64,000 bases of DNA from contig JAJDDO010000019.1 in assembly GCA_029260265.1 (NCBI GenBank), positions 248,001 to 312,000 of the forward strand, given 5' to 3'. The translations under genes and the position numbers were made by a program. Below the pieces are notes generated by a model. It saw only the letters and a program-made list of their open reading frames with translations, made no database searches and had not been told where the DNA came from. Origin of the DNA: Phycisphaerales bacterium. Its GTDB lineage: Bacteria; Planctomycetota; Phycisphaerae; Phycisphaerales; UBA1924. Shown here piece by piece: positions 7,485 to 16,588 of the stretch; the stretch's first letter is position 1; each line of letters starts with the position of its first letter.

Positions 7485-7565
7485 ACGAGTGCTGAGAAAT
7501 AGCGAAGAGGGTCGCGGGGATTATACACACATCGTGGATTTCTCACTCACAAAAAGGAGATACAA

Positions 7566-8237
7566 ATGTTGAACTTGAACACCATTGCACTTGGGGCCAG
7601 CGTCGCGGGATTGCTTGGCGCATGCTCGGGGTCTCTGGCCATGAACACGACAGAACCCGCCATCCCCGGCTACACGCACAGCTCGAACATCATCGAGCCC
7701 GCGCCGATCACGCTTGGTGAACTTGATGAGATTATGAAATCGCTCCTGATGAGCGAGGAGGATATCAGATACCTTCGCATGAGCCGCGATGTACTCGAAC
7801 CCAATGTCGAAGAACTTGTCGGTGTGTGGTACGGGTTTGTGGGCGGCAACGAGCACCTGCTCAAGTACTTCTCGAACAGCGCCGGCGAACCGGACATGGA
7901 GTACCTCGGGCGGGTTCGCGCACGATTCGAGCAATGGGTGCTTGATACCGCCGATTCGGAGTACGACCAGGACTGGCTTGATTACCAGTTCGAGATCGGT
8001 CGCCGCCATCATCGCGTAGGAAAGAACAAAACGGACAACGCCTGGGCGGTTGACCATATCCACTTTCGGCACATCTCTGCACTAACGATCCCGGTGACCA
8101 CAACGCTTCGCCCGTTCCTCGAACGCGGCGAGCATTCCGCTGAAGAGGTTGACAAGATGCACGCGGCGTGGGTCAAGAGCGTGTTGATGCAAACGATTCT
8201 GTGGAGCTACCCATATGTCCACGAAGGTGATTTTTAA
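7566..8237 (+). CDS. protoglobin-like protein with lipoprotein-type signal
   Basis: This encodes 223 residues; the ATG follows AAGGAGATACAA. Residues about 45-220 match the protoglobin (globin-sensor) fold: SEEDIRYLRMSRDVLEPN, VEELVGVWYGFVGG, and IGRRHHRVGKNKTDN with a probable proximal heme ligand at His148 or His149. A conserved VDHIHFRHI helix follows. Protoglobins bind heme and gases such as O2, CO and NO. Unusually, the N-terminus is hydrophobic and ends LLGAC at Cys20, close to a lipobox, so the protein may be exported and lipid-anchored. It lacks a signalling output domain. It is divergent from an HxlR regulator and followed by a redoxin gene with the same type of leader, suggesting a stress-response unit. 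Confidence 0.8.
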   Translation: MLNLNTIALGASVAGLLGACSGSLAMNTTEPAIPGYTHSSNIIEPAPITLGELDEIMKSLLMSEEDIRYLRMSRDVLEPNVEELVGVWYGFVGGNEHLLKYFSNSAGEPDMEYLGRVRARFEQWVLDTADSEYDQDWLDYQFEIGRRHHRVGKNKTDNAWAVDHIHFRHISALTIPVTTTLRPFLERGEHSAEEVDKMHAAWVKSVLMQTILWSYPYVHEGDF

Positions 8238-8284
8238 TCGCCGTGCCAGATACCAAAGCAGGATCTTTTACGAAGGAGATACCA

Positions 8285-8521
8285 ATGAAAAAAGCAGTTT
8301 TTTACCACGCCGGTTGCCCGGTGTGTGTCCAGGCCGAAGAGACCGTCGCCAAGTCGTTGGACACGGGTAAGTTTGATATCGAGATTGTGCACCTCGGTGA
8401 GGATCGGTCCCGGATCAATGAAGCCGAGGACGCTGGGGTGGAATCGGTCCCGGCGTTGGTGATCGATGGGCACCCATTCCATATCAACTTCGGCGCATTG
8501 CTCGAGGATGTGAAGGGCTGA
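8285..8521 (+). CDS. small glutaredoxin/thioredoxin-like protein (CPVC)
   Basis: This encodes 78 residues. The ATG at 8285 has AAGGAGATACCA in front of it; an upstream in-frame start at 8243 lacks such a site. The protein opens MKKAVFYHAGCPVCVQAEET, with the redox-active C11-P-V-C14 at the end of the first strand. The cis-Pro loop VESVPALVIDG follows. This is the thioredoxin-fold arrangement of small glutaredoxin or NrdH-like proteins. It lies 47 bases after the protoglobin gene and is probably co-transcribed. A hairpin at 8553-8588 ends the unit. The exact substrate is unknown. Confidence 0.8.
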   Translation: MKKAVFYHAGCPVCVQAEETVAKSLDTGKFDIEIVHLGEDRSRINEAEDAGVESVPALVIDGHPFHINFGALLEDVKG

Positions 8522-8552
8522 GCCCGATCCGAAACTTGAAGCGAGCCTCTAT

Positions 8553-8590
8553 ACGCCCTCGCCGTATTCTGTTCGCGGCGGGGGCGTTTG
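8553..8590 (+). terminator. hairpin terminator between convergent genes
   Basis: ACGCCCTCGCCG (8553-8564) pairs with CGGCGGGGGCGT (8576-8587) with one wobble and is followed by TTTG. It lies between the redoxin gene and the convergent acetyltransferase gene. Confidence 0.6.
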
Positions 8591-8595
8591 TGCGC

Positions 8596-9060
8596 TCAGC
8601 CCCGCCCGCTGATTGATCGGCGGAAGCACTGAATCACCCCAGCGTCCTCGAACCCGAGCGCGTTGTGGGCCCTGATGGATCCGGTGTTGTCCGGGCGGGC
8701 ATCCGAGGCGGCTTCCTTGCACCCGTGCTCGCGCCCCCACGCGAACGCCGCGTCCATGAGTGCACGCCCAACACCCGTGCCCTGATGACCCGGCTCGACA
8801 TACCACCCCTCGATGTACAACACGGGCGAGGTCATGCAATCTTCGGCGGACGATCGAACGGTCATCTCGATGAAGCCCACGGGTGTCTCTGTATCGTCGA
8901 ACGCGAGCAGGCATTGGAACGGCTGGGACTTGAGGGTGTTGGCTTTGGTGATCTGGCGAACTTCTTCTTCGAGGAGCGCCGGGTCTTCGTCATCAAAGAG
9001 CTTGGCTCGCATCGCGAGCCAAGCGGGGAGGGTGAATTGGGTATAGGGGATGATCTTCAT
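8596..9060 (-). CDS. GNAT acetyltransferase, AAC(6')-like
   Basis: This encodes 154 residues. The pattern WLAMRAKLF near the start, then GFIEMTVRSS, YIEGWYVEPGHQGTGVGRAL, and GCKEAASDARPDNTGSIRAH with NALGFEDAG, is that of GNAT N-acetyltransferases closest to the chromosomal AAC(6') group. Q/R-x-x-G-x-G/A (QGTGVGRAL) is the acetyl-CoA site. AAC(6')-type enzymes acetylate amino sugars; the natural substrate here is unknown and resistance is not implied. It starts 3 bases after the stop of the gene at 9064, so it ends a minus-strand run that begins with fcl. Confidence 0.8.
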   Translation of the reverse strand: MKIIPYTQFTLPAWLAMRAKLFDDEDPALLEEEVRQITKANTLKSQPFQCLLAFDDTETPVGFIEMTVRSSAEDCMTSPVLYIEGWYVEPGHQGTGVGRALMDAAFAWGREHGCKEAASDARPDNTGSIRAHNALGFEDAGVIQCFRRSISGRG

Positions 9061-9063
9061 AGT

Positions 9064-9588
9064 CTAGGGTTGTGAACTCTCCGGTACTTCAAATTCGAGC
9101 TCTCTCACAACTGGTTCAATTGTGAACACCCTCCTTACCCCGCCTGTGGTAATCGATTCACGGTCAGGAAATCCGTCTGCCCCGCCGTCTGGGTAACCGT
9201 CAACAAGAACATGTCCTGAAAATGAGTTTGAAAAATGCCTCTTCGCAAGCTCAGGAGTGCCATAATCTGCAACATGCAGCCTCCAGCCTTCTCCCTCCCT
9301 GCGATTAAAGTTCCACACACTCTGTGATCCCGGAGGAGCAACACAGATGTATTCAACACCAAACGGGCGATCAATTATTGAAACTACTGGATCTCGCATG
9401 CCATCGTGCATGATAAATCGCATCCACTCGTCAGGCCTGTTGTCATACTCGGTCGAAAGCCGAGATCCTGGCAATCGTTGTTGCATCTGAAACCTGCGGC
9501 GGAGTTCGGGGATCGATATCAATACAAAGAGTATCGCAAGATGCACGATGATAAGATAACTCCACCAGAATAGTTTTCGGATACTCAT
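9064..9588 (-). CDS. single-pass membrane protein of unknown function
   Basis: This encodes 174 residues from the ATG at 9588; a TTG immediately before it would add one residue. After a short basic start, residues about 7-27 (FWWSYLIIVHLAILFVLIS) form one membrane helix. The rest is a soluble domain of about 140 residues with PGSQSVWNFNRREGEGWRLH and VLVDGYPDGGADGFPDRES, presumably outside the cytoplasm. No family is recognised. It starts 3 bases after the stop of the fcl gene and ends 3 bases before the acetyltransferase start, so it belongs to that operon. Confidence 0.65.
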   Translation of the reverse strand: MSIRKLFWWSYLIIVHLAILFVLISIPELRRRFQMQQRLPGSRLSTEYDNRPDEWMRFIMHDGMRDPVVSIIDRPFGVEYICVAPPGSQSVWNFNRREGEGWRLHVADYGTPELAKRHFSNSFSGHVLVDGYPDGGADGFPDRESITTGGVRRVFTIEPVVRELEFEVPESSQP

Positions 9589-9591
9589 CAA

Positions 9592-10611
9592 CTACACCCT
9601 CGCCTCGGCGTCGTAGCGATTCGCCTTGAACCACTCGATCGTGCGCTTGAGCCCTTCTTCAAATCCTACCTTCGCTTCCCAGTTCATCAGCTCTTTCGCC
9701 TTTGAGACATCAAGGCATCGGCGCGGTTGCCCGTCGGGCTTGGTGGAATCCCAGCGGATCTTCTGCTCGATCGTATCCTCGGTGGCGAAGCCGGTGAGTT
9801 TGGCGATCAGGTGGACGAGATCGCGGATGGTGATCTCCATGTTGGTGCCGAGGTTGATCGGGGTGGGGTCGTCCATCTTCTCGGCGGCGGTGAGCAAGCC
9901 GTCGGCGCAGTCGGTGATGTACAAGAACTCACGGCTCGCGCTGCCGGTTCCCCAGACCTCAAGGAACTCGTCGCCGCGGTCCATCGCTTCAACGCATTTT
10001 CGGATCAGCGCGGGGATGACATGCGAGGATGCGAGGTCGAAGTTGTCGTGCGGGCCGTAGAGATTGACGGGCAGGACAAAGCTGGACTTCATGTTGTACT
10101 GAAGCTTGTAGGCATCGAGCATCTGCCACGCGGCTTTCTTGGCGACGCCGTAGGGCGCGTTGGTGACCTCGGGGTACCCGTTCCAGAGGTTTTCTTCTTT
10201 GAACGGGATTGGGGTCATGTTTGGATAGGCGCAGATGGTCCCGGTCTGGATGAACTTGCCTCCGCGTTCGATGAGCCCGTCGACGCGTGCTTGTTCGATC
10301 AGGTGCAGGGCCATCGCCATGTTGGCGTAGAAGTATCGGCCCGGGTTTTTCATGTTCGCGCCGATGCCGCCGACCTCGGCGGCGAGGTGGATAATCATCG
10401 TGGCTTTGTCGGCGCCAAAGCAGTCGTTGTAGAGCGCGACGCAGGCGTCTTTTTCGGTGAGGTCGTACTTGGCTGAGCGCGGGATAAAGATCTGGTTATC
10501 GGCGACACCTCTCGCGTGGAGCCCCTCGACGATGTGTCGTCCGAGAAAGCCCGAGCCGCCGGTGATGATGATGCGTTGGTCGGACCAGTTGTTGAGGCTT
10601 GATTGGGGCAT
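9592..10611 (-). CDS. fcl: GDP-L-fucose synthase
   Basis: This encodes 339 residues from the ATG at 10611. It is a short-chain dehydrogenase-fold enzyme that converts GDP-4-keto-6-deoxy-D-mannose to GDP-L-fucose with NADPH (3,5-epimerisation and reduction). The nucleotide-binding motif is GGSGFLGRHI near the N-terminus, and the catalytic Y-x3-K is in YGVAKKAAW. Further family signatures are HLAAEVGGIGANMKNPG, SSFVLPVNLYGPHDNFD and WGTGSASREFLY. The longer frame to 10725 would add 38 residues without family similarity. Its partner gmd lies at 15390, about 5 kb away, so the two steps of GDP-fucose synthesis are both encoded here. Confidence 0.93.
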   Translation of the reverse strand: MPQSSLNNWSDQRIIITGGSGFLGRHIVEGLHARGVADNQIFIPRSAKYDLTEKDACVALYNDCFGADKATMIIHLAAEVGGIGANMKNPGRYFYANMAMALHLIEQARVDGLIERGGKFIQTGTICAYPNMTPIPFKEENLWNGYPEVTNAPYGVAKKAAWQMLDAYKLQYNMKSSFVLPVNLYGPHDNFDLASSHVIPALIRKCVEAMDRGDEFLEVWGTGSASREFLYITDCADGLLTAAEKMDDPTPINLGTNMEITIRDLVHLIAKLTGFATEDTIEQKIRWDSTKPDGQPRRCLDVSKAKELMNWEAKVGFEEGLKRTIEWFKANRYDAEARV

Positions 10612-10756
10612 GGGAAGCGGTTCCTGTTTGGGGGGCGAGGTGGATGATAGAAGTGCTTTGAGCCGAAGAATTGCGGGCAATGACGAAGAATAGGCTCGGT
10701 GAAACCCCGGTGTCTTTGGTAGCATGGATGCAACACTTCAACGAAGGGGAATCACC

Positions 10757-12502
10757 ATGCTCAACCGAATACTTGTTTCGATAGCTTTGTGCGCTATGAC
10801 ATCGCTGACTGCTGCCGAGCCGTTTACTTATCAGGGACAACTCAACGATGGCGGAACCGCGGCCAACGGGATGTTCGAGATGGAGTTCACGCTGAGGCTG
10901 ACCTCGGATTCATCAGTCGTCGCCGGACCGGTGGCGATGGTTGTTGATGTGAACGATGGGCTGTTCAGTGCGGATATCGATTTTGGCGACGGCGTGTTCG
11001 AGGGCGCTTCGCGATCGATGCAGATCAAGGTGCGCCCCGACGGTGTTGCGGGGAGTTTTACAGAGTTGCTGCCTTGGGTTGAGATCCACGCCGCCCCGGT
11101 GTCGCAATATTCGCTCGCAACGCGCGGGATCTTTGTGAGCTCGACTGACCGGGTGGGGATCGGCACCACGGATCCGGGCGATGTCCGGCTTGTGGTCACC
11201 CCCAACGGCGCGAACCTCGCGGCGCTCTTTGATGGCGGCGTTCGGATTGGTGATGCTGAACTCGGCACCACCGGGACCCTGAATGTCGCCGGACCGGGCG
11301 GCGCACCGGCGATCCAGGCGACGAGCGGCTGGTATGCCATCCGCGGGACACACAGCTCCACAACCGGGACCTTCCCCGGGCTCTGGGGTGATACCAACTC
11401 AACTTCGAGCAGCGCAACGGGCGTGCGCGGGTATGTGAACTCTGCATCTCCGGGCTCGGCGTCTTCGGGCGTGCGCGGGATCAACAACGGCAACAATGGC
11501 AACGGCTACGGCGTGCATGGGTCGCACGCCGGCGGGGGGTACGGGGTTTATGGAACCAGCGTGAGCGGACGCGGTGTGTACGGACGATCAACCGAGAGCA
11601 CGGGCACCAACTACGGTGTGTACGGGGCGAGCAGCGGCAGCACGGGCAGCGGCGTGTTTGGCTGGGCCACCGCCAACAGCGGCATCAACTACGGCGTGCA
11701 CGGCATCAGCGATAGCTCAAGCGGCGCAGGGGTCAATGGGTACTCCGGCGATGGGTGGGGGGTCTCCGGCGCGAGTGTCACTTCTCGCGGGATGTATGGA
11801 TCGAGCATCAGCGGCATCGGCGTGTACGGAAAAACATCCAGCAGCCGCGGGGTCTTCGGTTGGGCGACCGGCACCGGCGTGAACTACGGCGTGCGCGGAA
11901 ACACGAGCAGCAACTCCGGCTATGGCGTGTGGAGCGACGGTGACTTCGGCGGATCGGGCGCAAAGTTCTTTGTCCAGCCGCACCCGGAAGACGCATCGCA
12001 AGAGATCCGCTTCGTGTGCCTCGAGGGCAACGAATCCGGAACCTACTTCCGCGGATCGTCACGCCTTGAGGGCGGGCGGGCGTACATCGAGGTGCCCGAA
12101 GAGTTCCGGCTCGTCAGCGAGCAAGATCAACTCACCGTGCAAGTCACAGCGATGGGGCCAGACGCGGGTTTGTGGATCGAGAGCAAGGACCTACACACGA
12201 TCGTTATCGCCGGCAATGGCGATGTTGAGTTTGATTACTTCGTCAATGGGATCCGTCGCGGGTACAAGGACATGCAACTCGTCAGAGAGAACAACGCGTA
12301 TGTTCCCGAGATCCGTGGCGTTGAGTTCGGAAGACAGTTCACCAAGGGGCAACGCCAGATCCTTGTCGAGAATGGGATTCTGAACGCCGACTTCACGCCC
12401 AACGAAGAGACCGCGGCCAAGATGGGGTGGCCGCTGCGTGATCCGACTCCGGAAGAACTCGTCGAGCACAACCAAAGCCGGCTTGCAAAGATCGCGGATT
12501 GA
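10757..12502 (+). CDS. secreted TYQGQL-domain protein with GVYG-type repeats
   Basis: This encodes 581 residues with a signal peptide (about 1-19). The ATG follows GAAGGGGAATC. An N-terminal domain of about 110 residues starts EPFTYQGQLNDGG and recurs in the gene at 14001. A repeat region (about residues 195-405) is rich in Gly, Ser and Tyr and carries many copies of GYGVYG, GRGVYG, GVFGWAT and NYGVHG. A final domain, KFFVQPHPEDASQEIRFVCL onward, resembles the C-terminal domain of many bacterial surface proteins with such repeats. The likely location is extracellular or on the cell surface; the function is unknown. It is divergent from fcl across 145 bases. Confidence 0.75.
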   Translation: MLNRILVSIALCAMTSLTAAEPFTYQGQLNDGGTAANGMFEMEFTLRLTSDSSVVAGPVAMVVDVNDGLFSADIDFGDGVFEGASRSMQIKVRPDGVAGSFTELLPWVEIHAAPVSQYSLATRGIFVSSTDRVGIGTTDPGDVRLVVTPNGANLAALFDGGVRIGDAELGTTGTLNVAGPGGAPAIQATSGWYAIRGTHSSTTGTFPGLWGDTNSTSSSATGVRGYVNSASPGSASSGVRGINNGNNGNGYGVHGSHAGGGYGVYGTSVSGRGVYGRSTESTGTNYGVYGASSGSTGSGVFGWATANSGINYGVHGISDSSSGAGVNGYSGDGWGVSGASVTSRGMYGSSISGIGVYGKTSSSRGVFGWATGTGVNYGVRGNTSSNSGYGVWSDGDFGGSGAKFFVQPHPEDASQEIRFVCLEGNESGTYFRGSSRLEGGRAYIEVPEEFRLVSEQDQLTVQVTAMGPDAGLWIESKDLHTIVIAGNGDVEFDYFVNGIRRGYKDMQLVRENNAYVPEIRGVEFGRQFTKGQRQILVENGILNADFTPNEETAAKMGWPLRDPTPEELVEHNQSRLAKIAD

Positions 12503-12567
12503 ATGGGCGGCCTCTCAATCACTCCATGTTTTACGGGTGATCATTCATCTTACCGATACAATCGGGC

Positions 12568-13815
12568 ATGACCGAGCCAACAGAGAACAGACCGTCAACC
12601 CCGACACGCTCAGCCCCGAAAGGTGTATCCAGCTGGCTGCGGCGTAGAGTGCTCCCGACGGGGGCGAAGCTTGCTGCCCTTGGCGGCGCAGGGCTGTTGT
12701 TCATCTGGATTCTCGGCAGGGTGCTGACGGATCAATACCACTGGTCGCAGTTTATCTGGTGGGTGCCCCCGATCATCATGATCGGATCGGCTTGGGTGCT
12801 GCTGCTCATCTCGGCGCTGCTCGGCAAGCTCTCTCTACGCACCGGCGGGATGATCCTCCGCCCGATCCTTATGCTCGGGTGCATCGGGTGCAGTGTCTTT
12901 CTGGTTTTCGGTGTGTGGCGAATGCATCGTGTATTCGATATCGGCACGCCGATTGCAAAGACGAACATCAGTGTGCTGCACTGGAATCAATCGGCGTACA
13001 ACCATAAGGAAAAGGGGAAGGAAACGATCCCACCGATCGGCGCTGACCTGGTGCTGATCGTCAACGCAAGGCGGAATGATCACCGCACCGAGCTAATCCG
13101 CGCGCTCCAAGACATGGCACCATCCGAGGAAGACCACAAGCTCTATCCCGGCATTCGTGCGAATATGAACCCCGAGCATGTTTCTGTCCAAGGGGATTCG
13201 CTCGTGGTCTCCAGATTCCCGATCATCCGCACGGGCACCGCGCGCCTGAAACAGGGTGAACTTGCGGAGACCGATACACGAGAGACCGGCAAACGCGGGT
13301 GGGTCATGTTTATTGAGCTTGATCTTCGTGAACGATTCGGTGATGGGCCGGCAACGATGATTGTCTGGCTTGTTGATCTGCCGAGCGAGCCAACCCTCTG
13401 GCGAGAGACCAGCATGCAAGCCGCGGTCAAAGCGATCAATGGGTGGAACGGGATCACGAGTATCTACGACGGCGACGATCGTTGGCGAAGCGAACGCACA
13501 GATGATCCCTTCCCGGAGCCCGATCTGATCATCGGCGATTTCAACACCATCCGCGGATCAAACTCGCTCGATACTCTTGCACCCTCAACAACCGACGCGT
13601 TCGCCCAAGCCGGGCACGGGCGGGCGGGCTCATGGGTCCCGCGGATCAACAACACGCTCCTCCGCCAGGTGTTTAAGCTCGGCGAATGGCACATCGATCT
13701 TGCAATGACCGGATACCGCTGGGACGCAACCGATTACCAACTCCTCGATCAGCCAGCAGGCCCGCACAAGATGCAACTCGTCAAGATTGCTCCGTCGCAT
13801 GTTGCCCAAGACTGA
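12568..13815 (+). CDS. membrane-anchored endonuclease/exonuclease/phosphatase-family protein
   Basis: This encodes 415 residues. Three hydrophobic segments (about 33-53, 60-84, 94-116) are followed by an EEP-fold domain with SVLHWNQSAYN, LVLIVNARRNDH and the active-site strand LIIGDFNTIRGSNSLD. The canonical final SDH motif is replaced by GPHKMQL, so the Asp that pairs with the catalytic His is missing and activity is uncertain. A second protein of the same layout is encoded at 24199. In EEP proteins this fold cleaves phosphodiester bonds in nucleic acids or lipids. The gene follows the GVYG-repeat gene by 65 bases on the same strand. Confidence 0.75.
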   Translation: MTEPTENRPSTPTRSAPKGVSSWLRRRVLPTGAKLAALGGAGLLFIWILGRVLTDQYHWSQFIWWVPPIIMIGSAWVLLLISALLGKLSLRTGGMILRPILMLGCIGCSVFLVFGVWRMHRVFDIGTPIAKTNISVLHWNQSAYNHKEKGKETIPPIGADLVLIVNARRNDHRTELIRALQDMAPSEEDHKLYPGIRANMNPEHVSVQGDSLVVSRFPIIRTGTARLKQGELAETDTRETGKRGWVMFIELDLRERFGDGPATMIVWLVDLPSEPTLWRETSMQAAVKAINGWNGITSIYDGDDRWRSERTDDPFPEPDLIIGDFNTIRGSNSLDTLAPSTTDAFAQAGHGRAGSWVPRINNTLLRQVFKLGEWHIDLAMTGYRWDATDYQLLDQPAGPHKMQLVKIAPSHVAQD

Positions 13816-13934
13816 AAACGAATCCCAAGGCTTAAGAACACCCGTTCTGATTCACAAGTGATTCGGTCGATCGATAATGCGAATCCGGGTCTCGTCGCGT
13901 ATTGCGATTCGGTTCCAATATTCAAGGATTCGTC

Positions 13935-13963
13935 TTGCAAGCTCTCGGAGATTTCTTTATCCT
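13935..13963 (+). promoter_or_regulatory. candidate sigma-70-type promoter
   Basis: TTGCAA (13935-13940), 17 bases, then TATCCT (13958-13963). Each box matches four of six consensus bases. It lies 37 bases upstream of the ATG at 14001. Confidence 0.4.
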
Positions 13964-14000
13964 GTTGGGATTACCAACCAATCAAACGAGGGGAGAAGAA

Positions 14001-15311
14001 ATGAAACTGATCAGAACGAATATGCTCGCCGGGCTTGCCCTGTGCTTTGGGCTCGGCGTGTCACCTGCGGCTGCTCAAACCGGCGATCGGGGCTTTGAGG
14101 TAGAACTCGGGTACGAGTTTACCTACCAGGGGCAGCTGAATGAGGGCGGCGCACCGGCCAACGGGATCTATGACATGCGGTTCTCGGTGTATTCCGGCTC
14201 GGGCGCGCTGCTCAACGCGCCGGTGTCCTACTTTGGGATCCCGGTGGTTGATGGTTTGTTCACGGTCGACATCACCCTCGACAACGCGCTGTGGGAAGAA
14301 CACGCCAAGCTCTTGAAGAGGCTCCAGATCGAGGTCCGACCAACCTTCGAGGGGTCGTTCATCCCCCTCTCTCCGAGGGTAGAACTCTTGGCAGCCCCGC
14401 ATGCCAATGTCTCCCAGGTCGCGCATCGGCTGAGCTTTCCCTATACCGAAACGATCACCGACATGATCTCTTCGGACACCGCGATGGATATCTCAGTCAA
14501 CGCGGGCACCGCATTGAGGCTGCAATCTTCAGGGATCGCCAGCGCCCCGGCTTTGCTGGTAGAGGGCACCTCATCCGGATTAAGCTTTGCTGAGCACACA
14601 AGTCGCTTCGATGATAGCAACGCATATCTTGGGCTGGTCTCGGTTGCCGATGGATTCAGCCTTGTCGGATTCAACAACTCGCCATTCGGAATCGCAGCGG
14701 TGCTCGCTGAAGTTTCATCCTTCGGCGTGCCGACCGCGAGTGCCGTTCAGGCGAACAACAATGCCGCAGGGACTTACGCCTACCTCGCTCGCGACAATCA
14801 CGCCGGGCTCTTCGATGGTGACCTGCATGTTGATAATGGTCAGGTTACCAAAGACTACAACTCCTCTCCATCGCCAATGTCGCCGGCGGCTTACGGGTTT
14901 GTGAACAGTACGGGCACCATCGGGTCGGGCACCGCGAACATGAGCTCAACCTGGAACGCGGCCCTCTCGCGATACGAGATTACTCTCAGCGATCAGGTTC
15001 CCTCGTTTAACACACACACAACAGTGGTCACGGTCGTGGACACCGACGAGGCTCGCGTCGCGACCACAAATGTCATCAGCGGCAAGATCGTGGTGAAGAT
15101 CTGGGATATCACCTCGGGGAGTATCGCGGTCCAGGACAACTTCCAGATCGTAATCTTCAACCCCAACCCGAACGCGGTCGTCAACCGCAGCCCTGTCCCC
15201 GCGGGCATGGATCCGGAGTATTACTACCAAAAGACCGGGACGACGCCTACCCCGGTCCAGTACGCCAACCCGGTCGAGATGCCCGAACCAAAGTCTGCAC
15301 TCAGCAAGTAA
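14001..15311 (+). CDS. secreted protein with TYQGQL domain
   Basis: This encodes 436 residues. The ATG follows GAGGGGAGAAGAA. A signal peptide ends near residue 25 (SPAAAQT). Residues about 35-150 form the same domain as in the gene at 10757: FTYQGQLNEGG, a central VVDGLFTVDIT and a PRVELLAAPHA end. The remainder has no repeats and ends in a Pro-rich stretch. The shared domain suggests a duplicated surface or matrix protein family. The function is unknown. A strong bidirectional terminator follows at 15336. Confidence 0.75.
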   Translation: MKLIRTNMLAGLALCFGLGVSPAAAQTGDRGFEVELGYEFTYQGQLNEGGAPANGIYDMRFSVYSGSGALLNAPVSYFGIPVVDGLFTVDITLDNALWEEHAKLLKRLQIEVRPTFEGSFIPLSPRVELLAAPHANVSQVAHRLSFPYTETITDMISSDTAMDISVNAGTALRLQSSGIASAPALLVEGTSSGLSFAEHTSRFDDSNAYLGLVSVADGFSLVGFNNSPFGIAAVLAEVSSFGVPTASAVQANNNAAGTYAYLARDNHAGLFDGDLHVDNGQVTKDYNSSPSPMSPAAYGFVNSTGTIGSGTANMSSTWNAALSRYEITLSDQVPSFNTHTTVVTVVDTDEARVATTNVISGKIVVKIWDITSGSIAVQDNFQIVIFNPNPNAVVNRSPVPAGMDPEYYYQKTGTTPTPVQYANPVEMPEPKSALSK

Positions 15312-15335
15312 TCCGTTCCAGCATCCTGGCGATCG

Positions 15336-15370
15336 AAAAAGCCCCCACCGGTTTGGCGGGGGCTTTTCTT
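15336..15370. terminator. bidirectional intrinsic terminator
   Basis: AAAAAGCCCCC (15336-15346) pairs with GGGGGCTTTTCTT (15358-15370). T-rich tails exist on both strands, serving the plus-strand gene at 14001 and the convergent gmd. Confidence 0.85.
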
Positions 15371-15389
15371 ATATCGGTTTGTTAAATAA

Positions 15390-16448
15390 TTACTGGTCGT
15401 GCCCGGTAAACTCAGGGAGTTTGTGCCCCGCGTCCTTAAGTGTTTTCTCGCGTGATGCCAGCTCCATGTCGTGCTCGACCATCATCGCGGCGAGCTCTTC
15501 GACGGTCGTCTCTGGAACCCAACCGAGCTTCTCTTTGGCTTTGGTCGGGTCGCCGAGGAGAAGATCGACCTCGGCGGGACGGAGATAGCGTGGGTCAAAC
15601 TCGACATGGTCGTTGAAGTTCAGCCCGACAGAGTTGAATGCCATCTCGGCGAACTCGCGAACAGAAATCGTCCTGCCAGTCGCGACGACATAATCATCGG
15701 CCTCTGGCATCTGCAGCATCATCCACATCATCTTGACATAGTCGCCGGCGAAGCCCCAGTCACGCTTTGCGTCGAGGTTTCCAAGGTACACCTTGTCCTG
15801 CATGCCCAGCTTGATGCGTCCGACCGCGCGGGTGATTTTTCGCGTCACAAATGTTTCCCCTCGGCGCGGAGATTCGTGATTGAACAAGATCCCACACGAC
15901 GCGTGCATCCCGTAAGACTCGCGGAAGTTGACCGTCGCCCAGTGCGCCATCACCTTGGCGCACGAATAAGGCGAGCGTGGCCAGAACGGCGTGGTTTCTT
16001 TCTGGGGTGTCTCGATCACCTTGCCGTACATCTCTGACGAGCTCGCCTGGTAGTACCGAACCTGTTGACCTGATTTGTCCTGGAAATCGCGGATCGCTTC
16101 GAGCAGCCTCAGCGCGCCCATCCCGACGGTGTCGGCGGTGTAGATCGGCATATCGAAGGACACACGGACATGCGATTGAGCGCCGAGGTTGTACACCTCG
16201 TGGGGCTGAACCGTGTCGATCACTTTATTGATGTTGTTGGCATCGCAAAGGTCGCCGTAGTGCAGCTTGAGGCGCGCGCCGTCAAGATGCGGGTCTTGAT
16301 AAATGTCGTCGAGGCGTTCTGTGTTGAACGACGAAGCACGGCGGATAATCCCGTGGACCTCATAGCCCTTGGCGAGCAGAAACTCGGCGAGGTAGGATCC
16401 GTCTTGTCCGGTGATGCCGGTGATCAGTGCGCGTTTGGTGTCGCTCAT
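15390..16448 (-). CDS. gmd: GDP-mannose 4,6-dehydratase
   Basis: This encodes 352 residues. It converts GDP-D-mannose to GDP-4-keto-6-deoxy-D-mannose, the substrate of Fcl. The NADP-binding motif [13 protein letters not shown] is at residues 10-22. The catalytic region has [13 protein letters not shown], and the Y-x3-K motif is in [24 protein letters not shown] and [17 protein letters not shown] are strongly conserved family blocks. The usual length is about 350-370 residues, so the gene is complete. It lies on its own in the minus direction, with a terminator after it and 140 bases to the upstream membrane-protein gene. Confidence 0.95.
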   Translation of the reverse strand: MSDTKRALITGITGQDGSYLAEFLLAKGYEVHGIIRRASSFNTERLDDIYQDPHLDGARLKLHYGDLCDANNINKVIDTVQPHEVYNLGAQSHVRVSFDMPIYTADTVGMGALRLLEAIRDFQDKSGQQVRYYQASSSEMYGKVIETPQKETTPFWPRSPYSCAKVMAHWATVNFRESYGMHASCGILFNHESPRRGETFVTRKITRAVGRIKLGMQDKVYLGNLDAKRDWGFAGDYVKMMWMMLQMPEADDYVVATGRTISVREFAEMAFNSVGLNFNDHVEFDPRYLRPAEVDLLLGDPTKAKEKLGWVPETTVEELAAMMVEHDMELASREKTLKDAGHKLPEFTGHDQ

Positions 16449-16588
16449 GGTGTGCCTTGGGTGTTTGGGTTTCGGTTAGACCTTGCGGGAATCGGATGGT
16501 GATGGGATCCTACGACGCTCGGACCCGTGAAGTTCATCGGCCCGAACCAATAGTGAATCCATCCAAACCCGAACGAGATAGGCGAGCA

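Noticed and set aside
9727-10476. Plus-strand open frame of 249 codons opposite fcl
   Set aside because: The minus strand encodes a clear GDP-fucose synthase; the opposite frame is an antisense shadow.
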